From assembly GCF_000296215.2 (NCBI RefSeq), contig NZ_CP013949.1, positions 310,001 through 374,000 on the forward strand: 64,000 nt of DNA, written 5' to 3'. This document shows positions 17,571 through 25,714 of this stretch, piece by piece. Both the position numbers and the translations under genes were made by a program. Every line of letters begins with the position of its first letter. Positions within the stretch are counted from its first letter, which is position 1. Source of the stretch: Bradyrhizobium sp. CCGE-LA001. GTDB taxonomy: Bacteria; Pseudomonadota; Alphaproteobacteria; Rhizobiales; Xanthobacteraceae. Below the pieces are notes generated by a model, which did no database searches, had not been told where the DNA came from, and saw only the letters and a program-made list of their open reading frames with translations.

Positions 17571-17686
17571 CTGTTGTCATCCTGCTAACTGCCTTCCCAA
17601 ATTGGACTTTCCCGGCTATCCCTGCCGGGGGACAAAGCACGGCCGGGCCATCTTCCAGTCACAATATTGAGGGAACCACTCCAGCC

Positions 17687-18352
17687 ATGTGGCGGGTGCT
17701 GATTTTAGCTTTGATGACTGGCGTGATGGCCGGTGGGGTCACCGACTCCGCGCGGGCGCAGACGGCGCAACCGGCGCCGAAAGCTGCACCAAAAGAGGCT
17801 GCCCCGAAGTCGGCTGCCCCGGCGGCGGCTCCCACGACGGCGAAGACGACTGCAAAGCCCGAGAGCAAACCGGCGGCCCCACCTCCTGCGATTGCGGGCG
17901 GTGCGGAGCCGACTTTGATCGGCCAATTCGGCACCTGGGGCGCCTATTCGGCGACGCCCAACGGGAAGAAGGTCTGCTTCGCCCTGGCCAAGCCCTCGTC
18001 GTCCAAGACCAACCCGCCGAACCGGCCGCGTGACCCCGCCTATGCGTTCGTCTCGACCCGGCCGGCGGAGAAGGTCAACAACGAAGTCTCCGTCATGATC
18101 GGCTACGCGCTGAAACCGGGCTCGGAATCCACGGCCGAGGTCGGCGGGGCTGCTTTCGCAATGTATACGCAGGGCGACGGCCTGTGGATCAAGAACGCGG
18201 CCGAGGAGGAGCGGATGGTCGAGGCCATGCGCAAATCCGCCGATCTCGTCGTCAAGGGCGTCTCCGCCAAAGGCACCGAAACGACCGACACCTTCTCGCT
18301 GAAGGGCCTTGCCCAGGCCCTCGACCGGATCGCGCAGGACTGCAGGCGATAA
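17687..18352 (+). CDS. Invasion-associated locus B (IalB)-like secreted protein
   Basis: A 221-residue exported protein. The signal peptide (MWRVLILALMTGVMAGGVTD, then SARAQ) leads to an Ala/Pro/Lys-rich linker of about 45 residues and then a domain resembling IalB proteins: FGTWGAYSATPNGKKVCFAL, YAFVSTRPAEKVNNEVSVMI and a terminal LAQALDRIAQDCRR. A cysteine near the start of the domain and one at the end would form the usual disulfide. The role of the family is not well defined; it is widespread in Rhizobiales. The start at 17687 follows from the signal peptide. Confidence 0.8.
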   Translation: MWRVLILALMTGVMAGGVTDSARAQTAQPAPKAAPKEAAPKSAAPAAAPTTAKTTAKPESKPAAPPPAIAGGAEPTLIGQFGTWGAYSATPNGKKVCFALAKPSSSKTNPPNRPRDPAYAFVSTRPAEKVNNEVSVMIGYALKPGSESTAEVGGAAFAMYTQGDGLWIKNAAEEERMVEAMRKSADLVVKGVSAKGTETTDTFSLKGLAQALDRIAQDCRR

Positions 18353-18438
18353 GGCTGCCGGCGGTAAGACTAAGCCACGGCTATGGTCGCAATCGGCGGT
18401 CCCGATTGCTATATAAGGCCGGTTCCACAATTTCGGCC

Positions 18439-18523
18439 GTCATGGCCGGGCTTGACCCGGCCATCCACGCGCAACCACGATTGACGAAAGACGTGGATGC
18501 CCGGGTCAAGCCCGGGCATGACG
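18439..18523. repeat. Dispersed inverted repeat, family B, copy 2
   Basis: Left arm gtcatggccgggcttgaccc, right arm gggtcaagcccgggcatgac, with cacgattgacgaaagacgtg inside. It lies between the IalB-like gene and rlmN, about 30 bases before the rlmN start. Confidence 0.87.
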
Positions 18524-18555
18524 AATTCAAACAGCAGTAATCCCAGGTCCATTCA

Positions 18556-19758
18556 ATGCAACCGACTGCCGAGCCGCACAACGCAACATTGGTGGAGAAG
18601 ACTCCACTCGAGACCTATGTGCCGCCAGCCAAGCCGTCGCTGATCGGTCTGTCGCGCACCGAGCTTGCCGATCGTCTCGGCGACATCGGCGTCGCGCCGG
18701 CGCAGCGCAAGATGCGGGTGCAGCAGCTGTGGCACTGGCTCTATTTCCGCGGCGCCCAGAGTTTTGACGACATGACGTCGATCTCGAAGGGCATCCGCGC
18801 CGAGCTCGCGCAACACTTCACCGTGGATCGGCCCGAAGTCGTGGCCGAGCAGATTTCCAACGACGGCACCCGCAAATGGCTGCTGCGGCTGCCGAGCGGC
18901 GATTCCGTTCAGAAGGCGCATGAGGTCGAGTGCGTCTACATCCCCGAGACCGATCGCGGCACGCTCTGCGTCTCCTCGCAGGTCGGCTGCACGCTGAACT
19001 GTTCCTTCTGTCACACCGGCACGCAGCGCCTGGTGCGCAATCTCACCGCCGGCGAGATCGTCGGACAGGTGATGGTCGCGCGCGATCGCCTCAATGATTG
19101 GGCCGATCGCGAGGATGGCACGCGCCGCGTCACCAACATCGTGATGATGGGCATGGGCGAGCCGCTCTACAATTTCGACGCGGTGCGCGACGCGCTGCTG
19201 ATCGTCGGCGACAATGAAGGCATCGGCATCTCCCGCCGCCGCATCACGCTGTCGACGTCCGGCGTGGTGCCGAACATCGTCCGCGCCGGCGAGGAGATCG
19301 GCGTCATGCTCGCGATCTCGCTGCACGCCGTGCGCGACGAGCTGCGCAACGAGCTGGTGCCGCTCAACCGCAAATATCCGATCAAGGAGCTGCTGCAGGC
19401 CTGCCGCGACTATCCCGGCGCCTCGAACGCGCGGCGTATCACCTTCGAATATGTGATGCTCAAGGGCGTCAACGATTCGCTCGATGACGCGAAGCTGCTG
19501 GTGAAGATGCTCAAGGGCATTCCGGCCAAGATCAATCTGATCCCGTTCAATCCCTGGCCCGGCACCGCCTATGAATGCTCGGACTGGGACCAGATCGAGA
19601 AATTCTCCGAATACATCTTCAATGCCGGCTATTCCTCGCCGGTCCGCACCCCACGCGGCCGCGACATCCTCGCCGCCTGCGGCCAGCTCAAGTCGGAAAC
19701 CGAGAAGCTCTCCGCCCGCGAGCGCCAGGCGCTGCGCGCCATGGCGATGACGGACTAG
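18556..19758 (+). CDS. rlmN: 23S rRNA/tRNA (adenine-C2)-methyltransferase RlmN
   Basis: A 400-residue radical SAM enzyme that methylates C2 of adenine 2503 in 23S rRNA and adenine 37 in some tRNAs. The cluster motif is CTLNCSFC within SSQVGCTLNCSFCHTGTQR. GMGEPLYNFDAV and STSGVVPNI are family hallmarks. A conserved cysteine in LAACGQLKSE near the C-terminus fits the methyl-carrier site. The N-terminal RlmN helical domain is present (QLWHWLYFRGAQSFDDM). Length fits alphaproteobacterial members. Confidence 0.97.
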   Translation: MQPTAEPHNATLVEKTPLETYVPPAKPSLIGLSRTELADRLGDIGVAPAQRKMRVQQLWHWLYFRGAQSFDDMTSISKGIRAELAQHFTVDRPEVVAEQISNDGTRKWLLRLPSGDSVQKAHEVECVYIPETDRGTLCVSSQVGCTLNCSFCHTGTQRLVRNLTAGEIVGQVMVARDRLNDWADREDGTRRVTNIVMMGMGEPLYNFDAVRDALLIVGDNEGIGISRRRITLSTSGVVPNIVRAGEEIGVMLAISLHAVRDELRNELVPLNRKYPIKELLQACRDYPGASNARRITFEYVMLKGVNDSLDDAKLLVKMLKGIPAKINLIPFNPWPGTAYECSDWDQIEKFSEYIFNAGYSSPVRTPRGRDILAACGQLKSETEKLSARERQALRAMAMTD

Positions 19759-19785
19759 TCTGTTATGCCCACGCTCTCGCATCCT

Positions 19786-19872
19786 CGTCATTGCGAGGAG
19801 CGTAGCGACGAAGCAATCCAGACTGCCTCCGCTGACGCATCTCTGGATTGCTTCGCTGCGCTCGCAATGACG
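19786..19872. repeat. Dispersed inverted repeat, family A, copy 3
   Basis: Left arm cgtcattgcgaggagcgtag, right arm ctggattgcttcgctgcgct and cgcaatgacg. This is the best-preserved copy and gives a long hairpin between rlmN and the next gene. Confidence 0.9.
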
Positions 19873-19892
19873 ATGAAGTTGGCGTTTCTCTC

Positions 19893-20387
19893 ATGTCCCT
19901 GATCGGCCGCCTCGTCGTCATCTTCATCGGCTTCCTCGCCGCCTGCTTCGTCGGCGGCATGATCGTGGTCGTCGCGCTGCTGTTTCCGGAATTCGCCGAC
20001 CTCGGCGCCGGTCCCGTCGATCAGGGCACGATCGACATTCTGCTCGGCTTCGGTTTCATCTTCGTCTCAGGCTTCGCGCTGGTGCCGGCGGCGGTGATCG
20101 TCGCGATCACCGAGGCGCTCTACATCCGGAGCGCAATTGCCTATGCCCTCGGTGGCGGGCTCGTCGGGCTCGCCTGCTATCTCGGTCTCGTCCCCTTTCA
20201 CCCCGACACGCTCCAATTCGAGGGCATCGTGCGGCGTCATCTGGAGATCATGACGGGCGCGGGCATCGCCGCTGGCGTGGTCTACTGGCTGATCGCCGGC
20301 CGCAACGCCGGCGCCTGGCGCGAGCCACCGCCGGTGCGGAGACCGCCGCCGCCATTGCCGTCGCAGTCTCGGCCGGATGCGCGGTGA
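19893..20387 (+). CDS. Conserved four-helix membrane protein, function unknown
   Basis: A 164-residue hydrophobic protein with about four membrane segments (LVVIFIGFLAACFVGGMIVV; ILLGFGFIFVSGFALVPAAV; AIAYALGGGLVGLACYLGLV; ILEIMTGAGIAAGVVYWLIA-like) and a proline/arginine tail. No family is recognised with certainty. The ATG at 19893 (MSLIGRL) follows repeat A3; the extension to 19848 runs through the repeat and is rejected. Confidence 0.75.
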   Translation: MSLIGRLVVIFIGFLAACFVGGMIVVVALLFPEFADLGAGPVDQGTIDILLGFGFIFVSGFALVPAAVIVAITEALYIRSAIAYALGGGLVGLACYLGLVPFHPDTLQFEGIVRRHLEIMTGAGIAAGVVYWLIAGRNAGAWREPPPVRRPPPPLPSQSRPDAR

Positions 20388-20426
20388 GGGTTTTCATCTC
20401 GGCTCTACTCCGCTAAACCGCGCGCC

Positions 20427-21203
20427 ATGAACCGGACCGGACTTTTCATCGCCCTGGCGCTGTGGCTTTTGATCGGCGTCGTCTTCGGCCTTTATCCCGA
20501 ACTCGATCTCAAGCTCGCCGCGCTGTTCTTCGATCCCGCCACCAACACCTTTCCGCTCAAGCTGAACGGCTGGGCCAGCTTCGCGCGGGATGCGGCGATG
20601 TGGATCGCCTGGGCGTTCGTGGTGCCGTCGCTGGTCGCGCTCGTGGTCAAGATGATCCGCCCGGAACGGCCGCTGCTGGTATCCGGTCGCGCCATGGTGT
20701 TCCTGCTGGTCACGATCATCATGTCGGCCGGCATTCTCACCAACCTGACCTTCAAGACCTATTGGGGACGGCCGCGTCCGGTGGTGGTGACGCAGTTTGC
20801 CGGCGAGCAGCAGTTCGTGCCGTGGTGGGACCCGCGCGGGGACTGCGCGCGCAATTGCTCGTTCTTCTCGGGCGAGGGCGCGACCGCCTTCTGGACGCTG
20901 GCGCCTGCCGCGCTGGCCCCGCCGGCATGGCGGCCGCTCGCTTATGCCGGCGCCGTGGTGTTCGGCGCCGTCACCAGCGGCCTGCGCATGGCGTTCGGCG
21001 GACACTTCTTCACCGATGTGGCGATTGCCGGCCTCGTCAGCTTCGTCGTGATCTGGTTCGCCTATGCCCTGATCTACCGCTGGCCGCGGACGCGGTTTTC
21101 GGACGAGGCGGTCGATGCAGCCCTGACCCGGCTGGCCATGCCCGGCTACCGGCTCCGCCAGCGCCTGTTCGGCCGCAAGCCCGCCCCGGAAGCCTCGGCT
21201 TGA
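20427..21203 (+). CDS. PAP2 family lipid phosphatase
   Basis: A 258-residue membrane phosphatase, six hydrophobic segments. The PAP2 catalytic signatures are KTYWGRPRP (motif 1), CSFFSGEGATAFW (motif 2) and GLRMAFGGHFFTDV (motif 3). Motif 2 normally reads PSGH; here the His position is Glu, a variant I recall in rhizobial PAP2 proteins, so the acid/base residue may be different. Likely substrates are lipid phosphates such as lipid A, phosphatidylglycerol-phosphate or undecaprenyl pyrophosphate; sequence alone does not decide. Confidence 0.88.
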   Translation: MNRTGLFIALALWLLIGVVFGLYPELDLKLAALFFDPATNTFPLKLNGWASFARDAAMWIAWAFVVPSLVALVVKMIRPERPLLVSGRAMVFLLVTIIMSAGILTNLTFKTYWGRPRPVVVTQFAGEQQFVPWWDPRGDCARNCSFFSGEGATAFWTLAPAALAPPAWRPLAYAGAVVFGAVTSGLRMAFGGHFFTDVAIAGLVSFVVIWFAYALIYRWPRTRFSDEAVDAALTRLAMPGYRLRQRLFGRKPAPEASA

Positions 21204-21296
21204 GCCCATTAAATGGGTGCCGAGTCCTGCGAAATTTGATATTCGCGCGGTCAAACCCGCCCCTAGACCAGCCCTTGAGACCCGATTGGAAGCGCC

Positions 21297-22634
21297 ATGA
21301 CCACGATCCTGAAAAGCCTGCCCAAGGGTGAGAAAGTCGGCATCGCTTTCTCCGGCGGCCTCGACACCAGCGCGGCGCTGCTCTGGATGAAGCAGAAGGG
21401 CGCGCGCTGCTACGCCTACACCGCCAATCTTGGCCAGCCGGATGAAGCCGACTACAACGAGATTCCGCGCAAGGCGACGGAGTTCGGCGCCGAGAAGGCG
21501 CGGCTGGTCGATTGCCGCACGCAGCTCGTCCACGAGGGCATTGCCGCGATCCAGTCGGGCGCCTTCCACATCTCGACCGGCGGCATCACCTATTTCAACA
21601 CCACTCCGCTCGGCCGCGCCGTCACCGGCACGATGCTGGTCGCCGCAATGAAGGAAGACGGCGTCAACATCTGGGGCGACGGCTCGACCTTCAAGGGCAA
21701 CGACATCGAGCGCTTCTACCGCTACGGCCTGCTCACCAATCCCGGCCTGAAGATCTACAAGCCCTGGCTCGACCAGCAGTTCATCGACGAGCTCGGCGGC
21801 CGTGCCGAGATGTCGGCGTTCATGACCGCGCAGGGCTTCGCCTACAAGATGAGCGCCGAGAAGGCCTATTCGACCGACAGCAATCTGCTCGGCGCCACGC
21901 ACGAAGCCAAGGATCTCGAGAGCCTCGACAGCGGCATCAAGATCGTCAACCCGATCATGGGCGTGCCGTTCTGGCGCGACGACTGCATTGTAAAGGCCGA
22001 GAAGGTCGTTGTGCGTTTCGAGGAAGGCCAGCCGGTTGCGCTCAACGGCCAGACCTTCTCCGATCCCGTCGCGCTGTTCCTCGAAGCCAACGCGATCGGC
22101 GGCCGTCATGGCCTCGGCATGAGCGACCAGATCGAGAACCGCATCATCGAGGCCAAGAGCCGCGGCATCTACGAAGCCCCCGGCATGGCGTTGCTGCACA
22201 TCGCCTATGAGCGCCTCGTCACCGGCATCCACAACGAGGACACCATCGAGCAATACCGCATCAGCGGCATGCGCCTGGGACGCCTGCTCTATCAGGGTCG
22301 CTGGTTCGACTCGCAGGCTTTGATGCTGCGCGAGACCGCACAGCGCTGGGTCGCTCGCGCCGTGACCGGTGAGGTCACGCTCGAGCTGCGCCGCGGCAAC
22401 GACTATTCGATCCTCAACACGGAGAGCCCCAACCTCACCTATGCGCCAGAGCGGCTCAGCATGGAGAAGGTCGAGGACGCAGCGTTCACGCCGGCCGACC
22501 GCATCGGCCAGCTCACCATGCGCAATCTCGACATCGCCGACACCCGCACCAAGCTGAAGCTTTACAGCGATACCGGCCTGCTCTCGGGCAGCGAAGGCTC
22601 GCAGATATTCCGGCTCGAAAGCGACAGGGGTTGA
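21297..22634 (+). CDS. argG: Argininosuccinate synthase
   Basis: A 445-residue ATP-dependent ligase that joins citrulline and aspartate in arginine synthesis. The N-terminal ATP pyrophosphatase loop is GIAFSGGLDTSAALLWM. Length and segments such as GNDIERFYRYGLLTNPGLKI and VNPIMGVPFWRDDC place it in the longer class also found in E. coli (447) rather than the 400-residue class. A family-typical C-terminal region supports completeness. No other arg genes are adjacent. Confidence 0.97.
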   Translation: MTTILKSLPKGEKVGIAFSGGLDTSAALLWMKQKGARCYAYTANLGQPDEADYNEIPRKATEFGAEKARLVDCRTQLVHEGIAAIQSGAFHISTGGITYFNTTPLGRAVTGTMLVAAMKEDGVNIWGDGSTFKGNDIERFYRYGLLTNPGLKIYKPWLDQQFIDELGGRAEMSAFMTAQGFAYKMSAEKAYSTDSNLLGATHEAKDLESLDSGIKIVNPIMGVPFWRDDCIVKAEKVVVRFEEGQPVALNGQTFSDPVALFLEANAIGGRHGLGMSDQIENRIIEAKSRGIYEAPGMALLHIAYERLVTGIHNEDTIEQYRISGMRLGRLLYQGRWFDSQALMLRETAQRWVARAVTGEVTLELRRGNDYSILNTESPNLTYAPERLSMEKVEDAAFTPADRIGQLTMRNLDIADTRTKLKLYSDTGLLSGSEGSQIFRLESDRG

Positions 22635-22800
22635 TTGCAGCCCGATCGGGCTAGGAACCGAATCGCCGGGATCGATAGTCTCGCGCGGCGGATAGCCTGC
22701 GCGAGCAGCGCGACATTGTGCGCCACCAATGGCCCGAGACCGAGGGCCGGCATGACGCGACTCACGATGAGAGCGTCCGTGCAAATTGATGGAGCGATCA

Positions 22801-23757
22801 ATGGCAAGATACAGATGCGACCTGCCGCAGCACCGCGGAGGCATTTTCCTGACCGACGGCGGCATGGAAACCACCCTGATCTTTCACGAAGGGCTGGAGC
22901 TGCCTCATTTCGCGGCATTCGTGCTGCTCGACAGCGCGGATGGTCGCGCGCATCTGAAGCGCTACTACGAAGCCTATCTCCGCATCGCGCAGCAGCATGC
23001 GCTCGGCTTCGTGCTCGACAGCCCGACCTGGCGCGCCAATCCCGATTGGGCTGCCAAGCTCGGCTACGATGCGGCCAGGCTCAAGGCGGTCAACATGCGC
23101 TCCATCCGTTTTCTGGAGGAGTTGCGCGGCGAATGGGAGACTTCCGGCGCACCATGCGTGATCAACGGCGCGATCGGCCCGCGCGGCGACGGCTACAAGG
23201 CCGGCAACATGGACGCGGCGGAGGCGGAAGCCTACCACTCGGCTCAGATCGCGGCATTCGCCGAGGCAGGCGCCGACATGGTGACCGCGTTCACGCTGAA
23301 CAGCATCAACGAAGCCGTCGGCGTCGTGCGCGCGGCCAAGCGGCAGGACATTCCGGTCGCGATCTCCTTCACGGTCGAGACGGATGGTCGCCTGGTCAGG
23401 GGGGAATCCCTGCGCGAAGCGATTGAAACTGTCGACGAAGCGACGGAGCGGGATTGCGAATATTTCCTGATCAACTGCGCGCACCCGACCCATTTCGAGA
23501 ACGCGCTCGCGGGCGGCGAGGCGTGGGTTCAGCGCATTCACGGCGTCAGAGCCAATGCGTCGACCAAAAGCCATGCCGAGCTCGACGAGTCCGAGACGCT
23601 CGACAGCGGTGATCCCGCCGATCTCGGCCGCCGTTACCTTTCGCTCAGGCGCGCCTTTCCCGGCATGCGGATTCTCGGCGGCTGTTGCGGCACCGATCAC
23701 CGGCATGTCGCCGCCGTTTGCGAGGCCTGCCTGTCGCCAGAGGCGTTGACCACGTGA
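22801..23757 (+). CDS. Homocysteine S-methyltransferase family protein
   Basis: A 318-residue methyltransferase of the zinc-dependent homocysteine family. It begins MARYRCDLPQHRGGIFLTDG, the family's GG-start segment, and the three zinc-binding cysteines are in INCAHP and GGCCGTDHR. It may use S-methylmethionine or another methyl donor, as in MmuM, but the donor cannot be read from sequence. A GGAG ribosome site stands six bases before the ATG at 22801, which decides that start over 22786. Confidence 0.88.
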   Translation: MARYRCDLPQHRGGIFLTDGGMETTLIFHEGLELPHFAAFVLLDSADGRAHLKRYYEAYLRIAQQHALGFVLDSPTWRANPDWAAKLGYDAARLKAVNMRSIRFLEELRGEWETSGAPCVINGAIGPRGDGYKAGNMDAAEAEAYHSAQIAAFAEAGADMVTAFTLNSINEAVGVVRAAKRQDIPVAISFTVETDGRLVRGESLREAIETVDEATERDCEYFLINCAHPTHFENALAGGEAWVQRIHGVRANASTKSHAELDESETLDSGDPADLGRRYLSLRRAFPGMRILGGCCGTDHRHVAAVCEACLSPEALTT

Positions 23758-23892
23758 TGCAGTTGAGAGGGCCGGTATCGCCCCCGGCCTTCGACCCGTC
23801 GCCCATTTGTCTCGCGCCATATGTGATGACGGTGTCATTCTCGATCGCTACGCTTTCTGTTCCTATCGGAACTGGATTGCGGAGCACCGCGC

Positions 23893-25650
23893 ATGATCAA
23901 GAATTCGGCCCTCGCCTCTCTCATCGTCCTCTGTTGGACATCGTCTCTGTCGGCACAAACGATCTATCCGATCGATCGCGCCGAGATCCTGGCCGGGGCC
24001 CGATTCGACTTCAAGGTCGAACTGCCCGGGCTAGTTGATCCCGCCAAGTTGAAGGTGACGGTGAACGGCGCGGACTATGCCGCCGCGTTCGGCCGTTCCG
24101 GGACCTTGATCGAGCGCGAGGACGGCAAGGATCAGTCGGCGCTGATCCTGCGCGACGTTACGCTGACCAAGCCGGGCAGCGTTGCGGTTGAGGTGAGCGA
24201 CGGCACGCACCAGCGCAGCGTCACATGGACGGTTTACGACACCGGTCCACGCAAGGCGAAGAACGTCATCCTGTTCATCGGTGACGGCATGTCGCCGGCA
24301 CATCGGATCGCCGCGCGAATCCTGTCCAAGGGCATCGTGGAGGGCAAGAGCCGCGGCAAGCTTGCGATCGACGACATGCCTCATATGGCGCTGGTGGCAA
24401 CCGCCGGCTCGGACTCGATCATCACGGATTCCGCAAACTCGGCCAGCGCCTATGCGACCGGGCACAAGAGCGCCGTCAACGCCCTCGGCGTCTACGCGGA
24501 CCGCTCTTTGAGCGCGTTCGACGATCCCAAGGTCGAAACCATCACGAGCCTTGCCAAGCGCCGGCTCGCCATGGCGATCGGCATCGTCACCAATACCGAG
24601 GTCGAAGACGCGACGCCCGCCGCGATGGTCGCGCACACCCGCCGACGCGCCGCCTATGACGAGATCGTCGAGCAGTTCTTCGCGGCGAAGCCGGATGTGC
24701 TGATGGGCGGAGGCAGCGCGAACTTCCTGCCGAAGTCGGCCGCCGGCTCGAAGCGCAAGGATGAGACCGACTACATCGCGAAGTTTCGCGACGCCGGCTA
24801 TCAGGTCGCAACTACTGCAGGTGAGCTCAGTGCTTCTGCCGCAAAGCCGGACACGAGCAAGCTGCTCGGCCTGTTCGCCACCGGCAACATGGACGGCGTG
24901 CTGGATCGCAAATTCCTCAAGGGCGGCGGCGTCAAGAAATTCCCCGAGCAGCCTGACCTGACCGAGCAGGTGCGGGCGGCGCTGAACATCCTCGCGAAGA
25001 ACGAGAACGGCTTCTTCCTGATGGTCGAGTCCGGGATGATCGACAAATACGCGCATTTGCTCGACATGGAGCGCGCCGTCTACGATACGATCATGCTCGA
25101 CAACGCGGTGCGTCAGACGCGCGAATGGGCGCGGGCGCGGGGTGACGACACCCTCATCCTCGTGGCGGCGGACCACAATCATCCCAACAGTCTCGTCGGC
25201 ACGGTGAGTGACGACATGGGCACGGCGCCCAACGTTCCCTTGCGCGAGCGCGTCGGCGTCTACGACAAGGCTGGGTTTCCCAATTACCCGGCGCCGGATG
25301 CGGAAGGCTATCCGTCACGGGTCGATGTCAGCCGGCGGCTCGCCATCTTCTCGGCCAGCCTGCCGGATCACTACGAGACTTTTCGCCCGAAGCTCGACGA
25401 TCCCAATGAGCCAACCGTGAAGGCCGGCGACGACGGGACCTTCAAGGCCAACGACAAATACAAGGATGTGCCGGGCATGGTGCTGCGGCCGGGCAATCTG
25501 TCGGCGATGATCGGCGCCAGCGTGCATTCCGGCGAGGACGTCATCCTGACCGCGACCGGGCCGGGCAGCGAACGCGTGCAGGGTTCTATGGACAACACCG
25601 AAGTGTTTCGCGTCATTGCCGATGCGCTCGGACTTGGCGCCGCGCAGTGA
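23893..25650 (+). CDS. Alkaline phosphatase (PhoA superfamily), secreted
   Basis: A 585-residue secreted phosphomonoesterase. Signal peptide residues 1-22 (MIKNSALASLIVLCWTSSLS then AQ). A domain of about 100 residues precedes the catalytic core, which starts NVILFIGDGMSPAHR, with the metal-binding Asp. The phosphate-accepting Ser is in IITDSANSASAYATGHKS, close to the PROSITE pattern of the family. Later metal sites: VTNTEVEDATPAAMVAHT, FFLMVESGMIDKYAH and LILVAADHNHPNSL. It is a second alkaline phosphatase type in this window besides the PhoD-like gene. Confidence 0.92.
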   Translation: MIKNSALASLIVLCWTSSLSAQTIYPIDRAEILAGARFDFKVELPGLVDPAKLKVTVNGADYAAAFGRSGTLIEREDGKDQSALILRDVTLTKPGSVAVEVSDGTHQRSVTWTVYDTGPRKAKNVILFIGDGMSPAHRIAARILSKGIVEGKSRGKLAIDDMPHMALVATAGSDSIITDSANSASAYATGHKSAVNALGVYADRSLSAFDDPKVETITSLAKRRLAMAIGIVTNTEVEDATPAAMVAHTRRRAAYDEIVEQFFAAKPDVLMGGGSANFLPKSAAGSKRKDETDYIAKFRDAGYQVATTAGELSASAAKPDTSKLLGLFATGNMDGVLDRKFLKGGGVKKFPEQPDLTEQVRAALNILAKNENGFFLMVESGMIDKYAHLLDMERAVYDTIMLDNAVRQTREWARARGDDTLILVAADHNHPNSLVGTVSDDMGTAPNVPLRERVGVYDKAGFPNYPAPDAEGYPSRVDVSRRLAIFSASLPDHYETFRPKLDDPNEPTVKAGDDGTFKANDKYKDVPGMVLRPGNLSAMIGASVHSGEDVILTATGPGSERVQGSMDNTEVFRVIADALGLGAAQ

Positions 25651-25670
25651 TCGGGACACGCGCAAAACAG

Positions 25671-25703
25671 AATGGCCGGGATTGCTCCCGGCCATTTTCT
25701 TTT
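25671..25703. terminator. Bidirectional terminator between converging genes
   Basis: aatggccggg-attg-ctcccggccatt forms a perfect GC-rich stem followed by tttcttttc on the plus strand, and the complementary side gives an A/T-rich run for the minus strand. It separates the alkaline phosphatase from the converging OmpA-family gene. Confidence 0.88.
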
Positions 25704-25714
25704 CGCGAAGGTTC

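Noticed and set aside
20394..22874. An 826-codon minus-strand frame antisense to the PAP2 and argG genes
   Set aside because: Arg/Ala/Gly-rich shadow frame typical of GC-rich DNA; both plus-strand genes have full family motifs.
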